Assembly (NCBI GenBank): GCA_022819985.1
Contig: JAJEGH010000018.1
Span: forward strand, 34,083-98,082
From: Alphaproteobacteria bacterium
GTDB taxonomy: Bacteria; Pseudomonadota; Alphaproteobacteria; Bin65
Length of the DNA: 64,000 nucleotides
Direction of reading: 5' to 3'
Positions 32,009 to 40,734 of this stretch are shown here, piece by piece. The notes below the pieces were generated by a model. That model saw nothing but the letters and a program-made list of their open reading frames with translations, did no database searches and was not told where the DNA came from. The translations under genes were made by a program, and so were the position numbers. Every line of letters begins with the position of its first letter. Position 1 is the stretch's first letter.

Positions 32009-33319
32009 ATGACGCTCCGCGTCGCGATCGTCGGCTCCGGGCCGAGCGGATTTTACACGGCCGAATCCCTGCTGCGCTCGGTGGACGATGTCGAAATCGA
32101 CATTGTCGAGCGGCTGCCGACCCCCTACGGGCTGATCCGCGGCGGCGTCGCGCCGGACCATGCCAAGACGAAGAATGTCGCGCGGTCCTACGAGAAGACG
32201 GCGCGCGACCCGCGGGTCTGCTATTTCGGCAACGTGGCCCTGGGCGAAGACATCGGCCTCGACAACCTGCGCGCCATGTACGACGCCGTCGTTCTCGCGA
32301 CCGGCGCCGCCATCGACCGCAGCCTGGGGATTCCCGGCGACGGCAAGAAGGGCGTGCTCGGCGTTGCCGCCTTTGTCGGCTGGTACAACGGCCATCCGGA
32401 TTTTCGCGATCTCGATCCGCCGCTCGATACCGAAGCGGTCGCGGTGATCGGCGTCGGCAACGTGGCCGTCGATGTCGCCCGGGTGCTGACCAAGACGCCG
32501 GCCGAAATGGCGGCGACCGACCTGACCGACTACGCCGCCGCGGCGATCCACGCCGCGCCGATCCGCGATGTCTACATGTTCGGCCGGCGCGCCGCGCACC
32601 ATGCCAAATTCAGCAATGTCGAGCTGCGCGAGATGGGCCAGCTCGAGGACAGCGCACCAGTCCTCGACCCGGCCGAAGTGCCGGACGACGTTCCGGACGA
32701 CACCGCCGCGACGATGAGCGACCGGGACCTGCGCATGACAAGGCGCAACCTGGCGACCCTGCGCGATTTCACGACCATGGAACCCGGCGGCCGGGCCAAG
32801 CGGGTGCATTTCCGCTTTTGCGCCAGCCCGGTCGAGATCCTGGGCGGCGAGCGGGTCGAAGGCATCCGGATGGAGCGGACGCGGATCGAGGGCAACCGCG
32901 CGGTCGGCACGGGCGAGACGTTCGACATCCCTTGCGGGCTCGTGATCCCGGCGATCGGCTACACTTCCGAGCCGGTCGACGGCGTGCCGTTCGAGGGCGG
33001 GCGGAGCCGCAACAGCGACGGCCGGATCGAACCGGGCCTCTATGCGGTCGGCTGGATCAAGCGCGGCCCGTCGGGCGTAATCGGCTCGAACAAGCCGGAC
33101 GGCGCGACCGCGGCGGCGCAGATTGTCGAGGATTGCGGCGCCGGCGCCGGCGCGCCCGGCCGCGCCGCACTGGAAAAACATTTGCAGACCCACAATATCC
33201 GCGGTGTGCCGTTCGACGACTGGAAGCGGATCGAGGCGGCGGAGGAAGCGGCAGCGACGCCGCCGGCGCCGCGCCGCAAGTTCGGCCGGGTCGACGAAAT
33301 GCTGGCGGTGCTGGACTGA
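32009..33319 (+). CDS. NADPH:ferredoxin/flavodoxin oxidoreductase, adrenodoxin reductase (FprA) type
   Basis: 436 residues. FAD-binding GSGPSGFYTAE lies at about residues 8-18, PTPYGLIRGGVAPDH near 36-50 is the family hallmark, and the NADPH site GVGNVAVDVAR is near 152. The C-terminus has YAVGWIKRGPSGVIGSNKPD. It passes electrons from NADPH to a ferredoxin or flavodoxin. The nearby flavodoxin and BoxB make it a candidate replacement for BoxA; the downstream ferredoxin-linked KorAB is the alternative partner. Confidence 0.93.
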   Translation: MTLRVAIVGSGPSGFYTAESLLRSVDDVEIDIVERLPTPYGLIRGGVAPDHAKTKNVARSYEKTARDPRVCYFGNVALGEDIGLDNLRAMYDAVVLATGAAIDRSLGIPGDGKKGVLGVAAFVGWYNGHPDFRDLDPPLDTEAVAVIGVGNVAVDVARVLTKTPAEMAATDLTDYAAAAIHAAPIRDVYMFGRRAAHHAKFSNVELREMGQLEDSAPVLDPAEVPDDVPDDTAATMSDRDLRMTRRNLATLRDFTTMEPGGRAKRVHFRFCASPVEILGGERVEGIRMERTRIEGNRAVGTGETFDIPCGLVIPAIGYTSEPVDGVPFEGGRSRNSDGRIEPGLYAVGWIKRGPSGVIGSNKPDGATAAAQIVEDCGAGAGAPGRAALEKHLQTHNIRGVPFDDWKRIEAAEEAAATPPAPRRKFGRVDEMLAVLD

Positions 33320-33494
33320 CCGGCGACCCGGCGTTCGGGAATTGCTTTAGGTCTGAAATATTCGGATTACTGATAGTTCGGGCCTAGAACGATTGCGGGC
33401 GTCCCGGTATAACCGGAGGCGCGGAGAATTGCAGGGCGCGCCGGCGGCATCGGACACGGGGCCGGCCCGCCGGCGGAGCGGAAGGAGAGCGCCG

Positions 33495-35351
33495 ATGGAA
33501 GGCGGCTCGGTCATACTCGACGAATCCGGCAACGAACTGGAAAGCGCCGTCGTGCGCTTCGCCGGCGATTCCGGCGACGGCATGCAGCTCACCGGCACCC
33601 AGTTCACCCAGGCCACCGCCATGGCGCGGAACGATCTGGCGACGTTCCCGGACTTTCCGGCCGAGATCCGCGCGCCGGCCGGAACGACGTTCGGCGTCTC
33701 GGCCTTCCAGATCCATTTCGGGTCGCGCACGATCCGGACCTCGGGCGACGCGGTCGACGTGCTGGTCGCCATGAACCCGGCGGCGCTCAAGACGAACCTC
33801 GCCGACCTGCGCAAGGGCGGCCTGATCATTGTCGATACCGGCGCCTTTACGGCGCGCAACCTGAGCAAGGCGGGTTTTGCCGCCAGTCCGCTGGAAGACG
33901 GGACACTCGAGGGCTACCGCAAGCTCGAAGTCGACATGACCCGCATGACGGTCGAGGCGGTGAAGCCCTTCGGCCTGGGCAACAAGGATGCGCAGCGCTG
34001 CAAGAATATGTGGGCGCTGGGTCTGGTCGACTGGCTGTTCGGCCGCGACCGCACGATCAACGAAGACTGGCTGAAGCAGAAATTCGCCAGCAAGCCGGAG
34101 ATCGCCGACGCGAATGTCGCGGCGCTCAACGCCGGCCACGCCTTCGGCGAAACCGCGGACATGTCGCGCGAGTTCCGCGCCTTCGTGGTGCCGCCGGCGG
34201 ATATCGCGCCGGGCACCTACCGGGCGCTGACCGGCGCCGAGGGCGTGGCGATGGGCCTGGTCGCCGGCGCGCGGCTGGCCGGCCTGCCCCTGCTGTTCAC
34301 CGGCTATCCGATCACGCCGGCCTCGGCGCTGCTGCACCTGCTGGCGCCGCTCAAGGATTACGGCGTGACGACCTTCCAGGCCGAGGACGAGATCGCGGCG
34401 GTCTGCGCGGCGATCGGCGGCTCCTATGCCGGTGCGCTCGGCGTCACCTCCAGTTCCGGCCCCGGCATCGCGCTCAAGACCGAAGCCGTCGGCTTGGCGG
34501 TCGCCACCGAGCTGCCGCTCGTCATCGTCAATTCCCAGCGCGGCGGACCCTCGACCGGCCTGCCGACCAAGACCGAACAGTCGGACCTCTACCAGGCGGT
34601 CTACGGCCGCAACGCCGATTCGCCGCTCGCCGTGGTCGCCTGCCATTCGCCGGGCGACGCCTATTTCGCGGCTATCGAGGCCTGCCGGCTGGCGGTCAAA
34701 TACATGACGCCGGTGATGTTCCTGACCGACGGCTATATCGCCAACGCCGCCGAGCCGTGGCCGATCCCGGATTTCGAGGACCACGAACCGTTTCCGGTCG
34801 CCTTCCGCACCGATCCGGAAGGCTACCAGGTGTATGCGCGCGATCCCGAAACCCTGGCGCGCGACTGGGTCAAGCCCGGCACGCCCGGCCTGCTGCACCG
34901 GATCGGCGGCATCGAGAAGCATCATCTGACCGGCGACATCTCCTACGATGCCGACAACCACCAGAAGATGACCGACAACCGCCGGAACAAGATCCTCGGC
35001 ATCGCGAGGGACATCCCGGACCAGGCGGTCGACCAGGGACGGGAAGGCGGCAAGGTCGCGGTCGTCGGGTGGGGCTCGACCCACGGGCCGATCGGCCGGG
35101 CCGTCTCCAACATGCGCGCCCGGGGCCACGACGTGTCCCATATCCACATCCGCCATATCTGGCCGATGCCGCCAAATATGGGCGACCTGTTGAAGAGCTA
35201 CGAGACGATCCTCGTGCCGGAGATGAACACCGGCCAGTTGGTGACGATTCTGCGCGCCGAATTTCTCATCGACGCCAAACCGGTGAACAAGGTGAACGGC
35301 AAGCCGTTCCGCATCGTCGAAATCGAAGAGGCGCTGGAAGCCTGGCTCTAG
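33495..35351 (+). CDS. korA: 2-oxoacid:ferredoxin oxidoreductase, fused gamma-alpha subunit
   Basis: 618 residues. Residues 1-190 are the gamma domain (VVRFAGDSGDGMQLTGTQF), followed by the alpha pyrophosphate/CoA domain (GYPITPASALLHLL, TSSSGPGIALKTEA) and the C-terminal domain with VGWGSTHGPIG. With KorB it decarboxylates a 2-oxoacid, most likely 2-oxoglutarate, to acyl-CoA while reducing ferredoxin. AAGGAG is 8 bases before the ATG. The oxygen-tolerant two-subunit form is usual in aerobes. Confidence 0.94.
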   Translation: MEGGSVILDESGNELESAVVRFAGDSGDGMQLTGTQFTQATAMARNDLATFPDFPAEIRAPAGTTFGVSAFQIHFGSRTIRTSGDAVDVLVAMNPAALKTNLADLRKGGLIIVDTGAFTARNLSKAGFAASPLEDGTLEGYRKLEVDMTRMTVEAVKPFGLGNKDAQRCKNMWALGLVDWLFGRDRTINEDWLKQKFASKPEIADANVAALNAGHAFGETADMSREFRAFVVPPADIAPGTYRALTGAEGVAMGLVAGARLAGLPLLFTGYPITPASALLHLLAPLKDYGVTTFQAEDEIAAVCAAIGGSYAGALGVTSSSGPGIALKTEAVGLAVATELPLVIVNSQRGGPSTGLPTKTEQSDLYQAVYGRNADSPLAVVACHSPGDAYFAAIEACRLAVKYMTPVMFLTDGYIANAAEPWPIPDFEDHEPFPVAFRTDPEGYQVYARDPETLARDWVKPGTPGLLHRIGGIEKHHLTGDISYDADNHQKMTDNRRNKILGIARDIPDQAVDQGREGGKVAVVGWGSTHGPIGRAVSNMRARGHDVSHIHIRHIWPMPPNMGDLLKSYETILVPEMNTGQLVTILRAEFLIDAKPVNKVNGKPFRIVEIEEALEAWL

Positions 35352-35370
35352 GGCCGGCGGAGACCGAGCG

Positions 35371-36402
35371 ATGAACATACAGACCCCTGCGAGCCTGTCC
35401 CCCAAGGATTACGCCACGGATCAGGAGGTACGCTGGTGCCCCGGCTGCGGCGACTACGCCATCCTGAAGGCGGTGCAGAAGGCGATGGCCGATATCGGCG
35501 CCGATCCGGCGAACACCGTGTTCGTCTCCGGCATCGGCTGCGCCGCGCGCTTTCCCTATTACATGGAGACCTACGGTTTCCACACCATCCACGGCCGGGC
35601 GCCCAGCTTCGCCACCGGGATCAAGCTGGCCAACCCGGACCTCGACGTGTGGGTGGTCGGCGGCGACGGCGACGGGCTGTCGATCGGCGGTAACCACACG
35701 CTGCACGCCGTCCGCCGCAACGTCGATATCAGCTACCTCCTGTTCAACAACGAGATCTACGGCCTGACCAAGGGCCAGTATTCGCCGACCTCGCGGCCCG
35801 GCACCCGCTCGCCGTCGACACCCCACGGCTCGCTCGATTCGCCGGTCGACGCGCTCAGCTTCGCCCTCGGCGTCAACGCCCGCTTCGTCGCCCGCGGCAT
35901 CGACCGGCGGCAGGATCATCTGCCCGGCCTGCTCGCCCGCGCCCATGCCCACAAGGGCTGCTCCTTCGTCGAGATCATCCAGAACTGCATCGTCTACAAT
36001 GACGGCGTGTTCGAGCATTTCACCGAGAAGGAAGTGAAGGCCGACATGCAGCTCGAAGCCGAGCACGGCAAGCCGCTGCTGTTCGGCAAGGACCGGGAAA
36101 AGGGCCTGCGCATGAACCGCCATACGCTCGAGCTGGAGGTCGTGACCCTCGGCGACGACGGCGTGCGCGAAGAGGACATCATCGTCCACGACGAGACCAA
36201 CCGCACCATCGGCGGCGCGCTCGCCCGCCTCAAGCCGCCGGACTTCCCGGTCGCGATCGGCGTGCTCTACTGCAGCCCTGCCGAACAGAGCTACGAGCAG
36301 GCCGTCCTGAGCCAGAACCGGGCGATCGCGGACAAGGCGCGGACGAAAGGCGACATGAACGCCCTGCTGCACCGCGGCGCGACCTGGGAGGTCGCGGCGT
36401 AA
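35371..36402 (+). CDS. korB: 2-oxoacid:ferredoxin oxidoreductase beta subunit
   Basis: 343 residues. WCPGCGDYAIL near residue 22, SGIGCAARFPYY near 50, and the thiamine diphosphate site GGDGDGLSIGGNH near 100 followed by LLFNNEIYGLTKGQ are diagnostic. Nineteen bases after korA, so a two-gene operon. A dedicated ferredoxin is not in the window. Confidence 0.95.
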   Translation: MNIQTPASLSPKDYATDQEVRWCPGCGDYAILKAVQKAMADIGADPANTVFVSGIGCAARFPYYMETYGFHTIHGRAPSFATGIKLANPDLDVWVVGGDGDGLSIGGNHTLHAVRRNVDISYLLFNNEIYGLTKGQYSPTSRPGTRSPSTPHGSLDSPVDALSFALGVNARFVARGIDRRQDHLPGLLARAHAHKGCSFVEIIQNCIVYNDGVFEHFTEKEVKADMQLEAEHGKPLLFGKDREKGLRMNRHTLELEVVTLGDDGVREEDIIVHDETNRTIGGALARLKPPDFPVAIGVLYCSPAEQSYEQAVLSQNRAIADKARTKGDMNALLHRGATWEVAA

Positions 36403-36551
36403 GGTGTGCGACGGAACGAATGGCTTCCGGGTAGTCCCGCCTTTCTGCACTGCCGCCGCGTCCTCACTGCGAACGAAGGCAGTTTGGCGGCCGGATTCCA
36501 ATGATTTCCGCGATGTGATATAGGTCCGCCCCGCAAGAGGAGGCTGGCATC

Positions 36552-37232
36552 ATGGATGGAGGTCCGCGAGGATCGGGTGGCGCGCCGGCGCTCGATATTT
36601 CAAACGTCGTTGCAGCTTTTTCCGAAGAGCAGGTCGAGCGGATCGCCGGGCTCAGCAAGAGGCGCCTCCGTTACTGGGCGAAAACCGAATTTTTCAAGCC
36701 GAGCTTTGTCGAGGATAATCCCCGCCTGCCAAACAGCCGGTTTTATTCGTTCAAGGATATGGTGGCCCTGCGGACGCTTGAGCGCCTGCGAGTGCGGAAC
36801 ATTGTCCCGCTCCAGCATTTGAGAAAGGTCGCCGAGGTCCTGAGCCACCTGAAGGACGAACTTTGGACCTCAACCACTCTCTACGTGCTCGACCGGCAGG
36901 TGGTCCTGTCGAACCCCGAGACAGGCCGGCCAGAGGAAGTCGTTTCCGGTCAGTACGTACTCGGTATCCCACTGAAAGAAGTCATCGACGATACCGGTGA
37001 AAAGGTTGCCCGGCTGCGCCGGCGACCGCCCGCCTCTATCGGGAAACTCCGGAAAAGCCGCTCAATTGGGCGCAACGCATGGTCAGTCGCCGGAACCCGG
37101 ATCGCTGTCGGTTCGATCCGGCGGCTGCACGAAGACGGCTATTCGGTGGACAGAATCATCGAGGAATATCCGGATCTCACACCCGAGGACATCGACGCAG
37201 CATTGAACCACGACGAAGCGCAGGCTGCGTAG
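36552..37232 (+). CDS. MerR-like helix-turn-helix plus DUF433 antitoxin
   Basis: 226 residues. Residues 20-110 hold a MerR-like winged helix (LSKRRLRYWAKTEFFKP, RFYSFKDMVALRTLERL); the C-terminal 55 residues (VAGTRIAVGSIRRLHEDGYSVDRIIEEYPDLTPEDIDAAL) are DUF433. G+C is lower than around it. The gene 12 bases downstream encodes a DUF5615 PIN-like protein, the usual toxin partner of DUF433. ATG at 36552 has AGAGGAGG upstream. Confidence 0.85.
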   Translation: MDGGPRGSGGAPALDISNVVAAFSEEQVERIAGLSKRRLRYWAKTEFFKPSFVEDNPRLPNSRFYSFKDMVALRTLERLRVRNIVPLQHLRKVAEVLSHLKDELWTSTTLYVLDRQVVLSNPETGRPEEVVSGQYVLGIPLKEVIDDTGEKVARLRRRPPASIGKLRKSRSIGRNAWSVAGTRIAVGSIRRLHEDGYSVDRIIEEYPDLTPEDIDAALNHDEAQAA

Positions 37233-37243
37233 CCTTGGCACGC

Positions 37244-37633
37244 ATGCGGTTTTTTGTCGATCAGTGCGTCCCCGAATCTGTCGCGAGAACCCTCGAAACT
37301 TATGACCATGAGGCAATCCGATTGCGCGACAAAATCGCGCCGGATTCGCCGGATACGCTCGTTGCCGCCGTATCGGAGGCAAACGATGCGATCCTCGTCA
37401 CGATGGACGGCGACTTTAGGAAAATCGCTTCAAGCCATGGAGTCGGTTCGCGTCGCTATCGTCGGTTAAGTCTGCTGCGTTTTGAAAGATGTCGGGAATC
37501 GCGTGCCGCCCACAGGCTTGAAAATGCCATGTCGTTGATCGAGCACGAATGGAACTTCGGCAGCGGGAATCGTCCAGTTGACCGAAGAATGTATGTCGTG
37601 ATCACGGAAGCAACGATCCGAACTCATCGGTAG
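37244..37633 (+). CDS. DUF5615 PIN-like toxin
   Basis: 129 residues. MRFFVDQCVPESVARTLE and AILVTMDGDFRKI carry the acidic residues of the Mut7-C/PIN-like nuclease fold (D6, D57 region). Typical DUF5615 proteins are about 115 residues; this one has a C-terminal tail with YVVITEATIRTHR. TTG at 37235 could add three residues. Paired with the DUF433 protein as a TA module; nuclease activity is inferred. Confidence 0.8.
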   Translation: MRFFVDQCVPESVARTLETYDHEAIRLRDKIAPDSPDTLVAAVSEANDAILVTMDGDFRKIASSHGVGSRRYRRLSLLRFERCRESRAAHRLENAMSLIEHEWNFGSGNRPVDRRMYVVITEATIRTHR

Positions 37634-37764
37634 CAATTTATCGGGAAAGGCCCACGGAGTTATGGACAGTGGTGGGATTGTTGGGACACCAGCCCTGTTA
37701 ATGCGCCGCTGGATGTGGCAAGTCCGTCGATTAGGTGGCAATTCGGGACAAAGGGGCAGGTGTG
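37634..37764. other. 131-base gap before the SnoaL-like gene
   Basis: No gene, hairpin or convincing promoter was seen. An AGGGGCAGG stretch at the end is the likely ribosome site of the next gene. Confidence 0.5.
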
Positions 37765-38133
37765 ATGAGAGCAAGCGAAGCCGAAAAGGTCGTGCGCCAG
37801 GCCGAGGCGGTGTACCGCCGGCGCGACATCGAGGCGACGATGGCGCTGTATACCGACGATGCGGTGATCGTCTGGAACGGCCGGGAGGTCGCGCGCGGCG
37901 CCGACGCGGTGCGCGCCTTCCACGAGCGCTTCTACGATCCCTCGATCCGCAACGTGCAGCTCGACAAGACGCTGATCGCGGCAAGCGGCGACTGGATCGC
38001 CGTGGAGTGGACCGCAAGCTGGGACAATCCCGACGGCACCGCGGCCCGCCAGATCGCCGGCGAGCACTGGAAGATGCGCGGCGGCAAACTGTGCGAATGG
38101 CGCGCCTTCGTTTCGACAAAGCGGGTTGCCTAG
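37765..38133 (+). CDS. SnoaL/NTF2-like protein
   Basis: 122 residues. AEAVYRRRDIEATMALYTDDAVIVWNGREVARGADAVRAFHERF and the beta strands IAVEWTASWDNPDGT / IAGEHWKMRGGKLCEWRAF fit the cone-shaped NTF2-like fold used by ketosteroid isomerase relatives. No catalytic assignment can be made. Start ATG 37765 is preferred over GTG 37735. The Baeyer-Villiger enzyme follows in the same direction and could share a pathway. Confidence 0.78.
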   Translation: MRASEAEKVVRQAEAVYRRRDIEATMALYTDDAVIVWNGREVARGADAVRAFHERFYDPSIRNVQLDKTLIAASGDWIAVEWTASWDNPDGTAARQIAGEHWKMRGGKLCEWRAFVSTKRVA

Positions 38134-38181
38134 CGGCCGGCTAAGCGTTCCCGCCCTGGGCAATCCGGTTCTGCGCCCGCG

Positions 38182-38222
38182 AGGCTTGACCCCCGAAGGC
38201 TTGACCCCCGAAGGCTTGACCC
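38182..38222. repeat. 15-base tandem repeat before the Baeyer-Villiger gene
   Basis: AGGCTTGACCCCCGA occurs at 38182-38196 and 38197-38211, with a third partial copy. The units contain TTGACC, a -35-like hexamer, so the repeat may multiply promoter elements for the gene at 38252. Confidence 0.93.
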
Positions 38223-38251
38223 GCCGCACAGTTCGGCGAGACTGCCGCCCC

Positions 38252-39919
38252 ATGACCGAAGCCCCTTCCGCCGCCGCGCCCGATCCCGGTACGTCCGAAC
38301 ACGGCGCGCCCGATCTCGACACGCTGATCGTCGGCGCCGGCTTCGCCGGCCTGTACCTGCTGCACCGCCTGCGCGGCGCCGGCTTCCGCGCCCGGGTCTA
38401 CGAGGCCGGCGGCGGGGTCGGTGGCACCTGGTACTGGAACCGCTATCCCGGCGCGCGCTGCGACGTCGAGAGCATGTCCTATTCCTACCAGTTCGACGAG
38501 GCGCTGCAGCAGGAATGGGAATGGACCGAGCGCTACGCCGTCCAGCCCGACATCCTGCGCTACGCCAACCATGTCGCCGACCGCTTCGCCCTGTGGCCGG
38601 ACATGCAATTCGACACGCGGGTCGCCGCGGCGCACTGGAGCGACGACGCCGGCCTGTGGCGGGTCCGCCTGGAACCGGCGGGCGGCGCGCCGGAATGGGT
38701 GACGGCGCGCTTCTGCATCATGGCGACCGGCTGCCTCTCGACCGCCAACCTGCCGGACATTCCCGGCCGCGACAGCTTCCGCGGCGCGACCTACCACACC
38801 GGGCGCTGGCCCCACGAGGAGGTCGATTTCACCGGCCTGCGCGTCGCCGTCATCGGCACCGGTTCCTCGGCCATCCAGTCGATTCCGGCGATCGCGGAAC
38901 AGGCGGCGCAACTCACCGTGTTCCAGCGCACGGCGAACTATTCCGTGCCGGCGCAGAACCGGCCCCTCGACCCGGCGGAGGTCGCCGCGGTCAAGGCCGA
39001 CTACCGGGGGATGCGCGAAGAGGCCAAGACGCGCTTCGGCTGCTTCCTGGTCGACCTGCCCCGGCCGTCCGCCCTCGCCGACAGCCCGGAAGCGCGCGAG
39101 GCGGAGTTCGAGCGCCGCTGGCGGACCGGCGGGCTGACCTTCATGGCGAGCTACGAGGACCTGCTGTACGACCCGGCCGCCAACGAGACCGCGGCGGACT
39201 TCGTGCGCGCCCGGATCCGCGAGACCGTCCGCGACCCGGAGACCGCGCGCAGGCTGTCGCCGACCAACGTGATCGGCTGCAAGCGGCTGTGCGTCGATAC
39301 CGGCTATTTCGAGACCTACAACCGGCCCAACGTGCGCCTGGTCGACATCGTCGAGCGGCCGATCCGGGCGATCACCGAGAACGGCGTGGCGATCGGGGAT
39401 GAAGCGAACGGCAGCGAGGAGATCGACGCCGACGCCATCGTCTTCGCCACCGGCTTCGACGCCATGACCGGCACGCTGAAGCGCATCGACATCCGCGGCC
39501 GCGGCGGCCTGGCCCTGCGCGACGCCTGGGAGGCCGGGCCGCGCAGCTATCTCGGCCTGGCGGTCGCCGGCTTCCCGAACCTGTTCACCATCACCGGGCC
39601 GGGCAGCCCCTCGGTGCTGACCAACATGATGCCGTCGATCGAGCAGCATGTCGAATGGGTGTCGGACTGCATCGAAGCGCTGCGCGCGCGCGGCGCCGCG
39701 GTCATCGAGGCCGAGCGCGCCGCCCAGAACGATTGGGTCGGCCATGTCAACGAACTGGCCGACGCCTCCCTGCGCTCGACCTGCTCGTCCTGGTATGTCG
39801 GCGCCAACGTCCCCGGCAAGCCGCGGGTCTTCATGCCCTATATCGGCGGCTACCCCGCCTACGCCGCCAGATGCGCCGAGATCGCCGCGGCAGGCTACGA
39901 GGGCTTCGCGATCCGGTAG
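38252..39919 (+). CDS. Flavin-binding Baeyer-Villiger monooxygenase
   Basis: 555 residues. FAD site VGAGFAGLYLLHRL near residue 30, GGTWYWNRYPGARCD near 60, the Baeyer-Villiger fingerprint FRGATYHTGRWP (FxGxxxHxxxWP) near 180, and the NADPH site GTGSSAIQSIP near 207. It converts ketones to esters or lactones, as cyclohexanone monooxygenase does. Real substrate unknown. Start ATG 38252; an open frame upstream only spans the tandem repeat. Confidence 0.93.
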   Translation: MTEAPSAAAPDPGTSEHGAPDLDTLIVGAGFAGLYLLHRLRGAGFRARVYEAGGGVGGTWYWNRYPGARCDVESMSYSYQFDEALQQEWEWTERYAVQPDILRYANHVADRFALWPDMQFDTRVAAAHWSDDAGLWRVRLEPAGGAPEWVTARFCIMATGCLSTANLPDIPGRDSFRGATYHTGRWPHEEVDFTGLRVAVIGTGSSAIQSIPAIAEQAAQLTVFQRTANYSVPAQNRPLDPAEVAAVKADYRGMREEAKTRFGCFLVDLPRPSALADSPEAREAEFERRWRTGGLTFMASYEDLLYDPAANETAADFVRARIRETVRDPETARRLSPTNVIGCKRLCVDTGYFETYNRPNVRLVDIVERPIRAITENGVAIGDEANGSEEIDADAIVFATGFDAMTGTLKRIDIRGRGGLALRDAWEAGPRSYLGLAVAGFPNLFTITGPGSPSVLTNMMPSIEQHVEWVSDCIEALRARGAAVIEAERAAQNDWVGHVNELADASLRSTCSSWYVGANVPGKPRVFMPYIGGYPAYAARCAEIAAAGYEGFAIR

Positions 39920-40094
39920 GGCGGCCGGGTTCCGGCATGTCAGGCCGGCGACGGGCCGCACCCCCCACCCGTCATTTCGACCGAAGCGGCGTCAGCCGCG
40001 TAGCGGAGAAATCCGGCCGGCGACGGAGGCCGGCCGAACGCCGGAGCCTGTGGCGTCGCCGCTGTTTTCCGGGGGCGCGCCGATCGGGTTTCTC

Positions 40095-40165
40095 CCCTTC
40101 GGCTTCGCTCAGGGCAGGCTGCTCCGCTCCGGCCGAAATAGCCTGCCCTGGGCGACGCCGAAGGG
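40095..40165. repeat. Long nested inverted repeat
   Basis: Outer arms CCCTTCGGC (40095-40103) and GCCGAAGGG (40157-40165), inner arms AGGGCAGGCT (40111-40120) and AGCCTGCCCT (40140-40149). Part of the 815-base gene-free region 39920-40734. Confidence 0.85.
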
Positions 40166-40200
40166 ACGGCAGGGGGAGGCGGTGCGATGTGTCAGGAAAC

Positions 40201-40346
40201 GTCATGAAATGTCATGTTCCGTCATGGCCCTCCTTTCTCCGCCCTCTCCCGGCATTCCGCCCGGTCGGCGCAAGGGCCGGCGGATGTGTCATGAAATGTC
40301 AGGTTCCGCCATGGCGCTCCTTTCTTCGCCCTTTCCCGTCATTCCG
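40201..40346. repeat. Two 59-base direct repeats (TGTCATGAAATGTCA family) with a third partial copy
   Basis: 40201-40259 and 40288-40346 align from GTCATGAAATGTCA to CATTCCG with few mismatches; the first 24 bases recur at 40442-40465. The spacing is 87 bases. The copies contain the small palindrome-like TCATGAAATG and end in the CATTCCG arm of the next inverted repeat. Nothing coding was seen. Confidence 0.85.
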
Positions 40347-40431
40347 ACCGGAGCGGAATCCCGGCGCAGGGCCTGGGGTCCTGTTGGCGGGACCGAGCCG
40401 AGATCCGCTCCCTTCGGTCGGTCGGGATGAC
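40338..40431. repeat. Inverted repeat GTCATTCCGACCG / CGGTCGGGATGAC
   Basis: 13-base arms at 40338-40350 and 40419-40431 with one mismatch, 68 bases apart. The arms resemble dispersed alphaproteobacterial intergenic repeats; a similar GTCATTTCGACCG starts at 39973. Confidence 0.75.
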
Positions 40432-40734
40432 GGTGGGGTGTGTCATGAAATGTCAGGTTCCGTCACGGTTCGTCGCGATGCGCAGCGAGGGCCGCTCCAT
40501 CCGGCGCCGGGCCGCCGGGGACCGCCGGCCGAAGCCTCAGGCTTGTTCATATAATGTTCCTGCTACGGACATCAAGGCTTTTTCCGGCGTCTCCATCCGG
40601 GTTCCGCAGCGGAATCCCGGGGGCGGGGGAAGGCGGCGGCGCATTGCCGGGCCGGCGGATGCGGTCCAGAATGCGCGCCGATCCCCAGCACGCGGGACCG
40701 CCCGCGCGCCGCGCCGACAGCGGAAGCAAACGAC

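Noticed and set aside
37670..37764. Insertion sequence end between the DUF5615 gene and the SnoaL-like gene
   Set aside because: The sequence looked element-like, but no matching inverted repeat, target duplication or transposase was found.
40201..40465. CRISPR array
   Set aside because: Repeats are 59 bases with uneven spacing (87 then 154) and imperfect; no cas genes. Cas4-like DUF2779 nearby is a different family.
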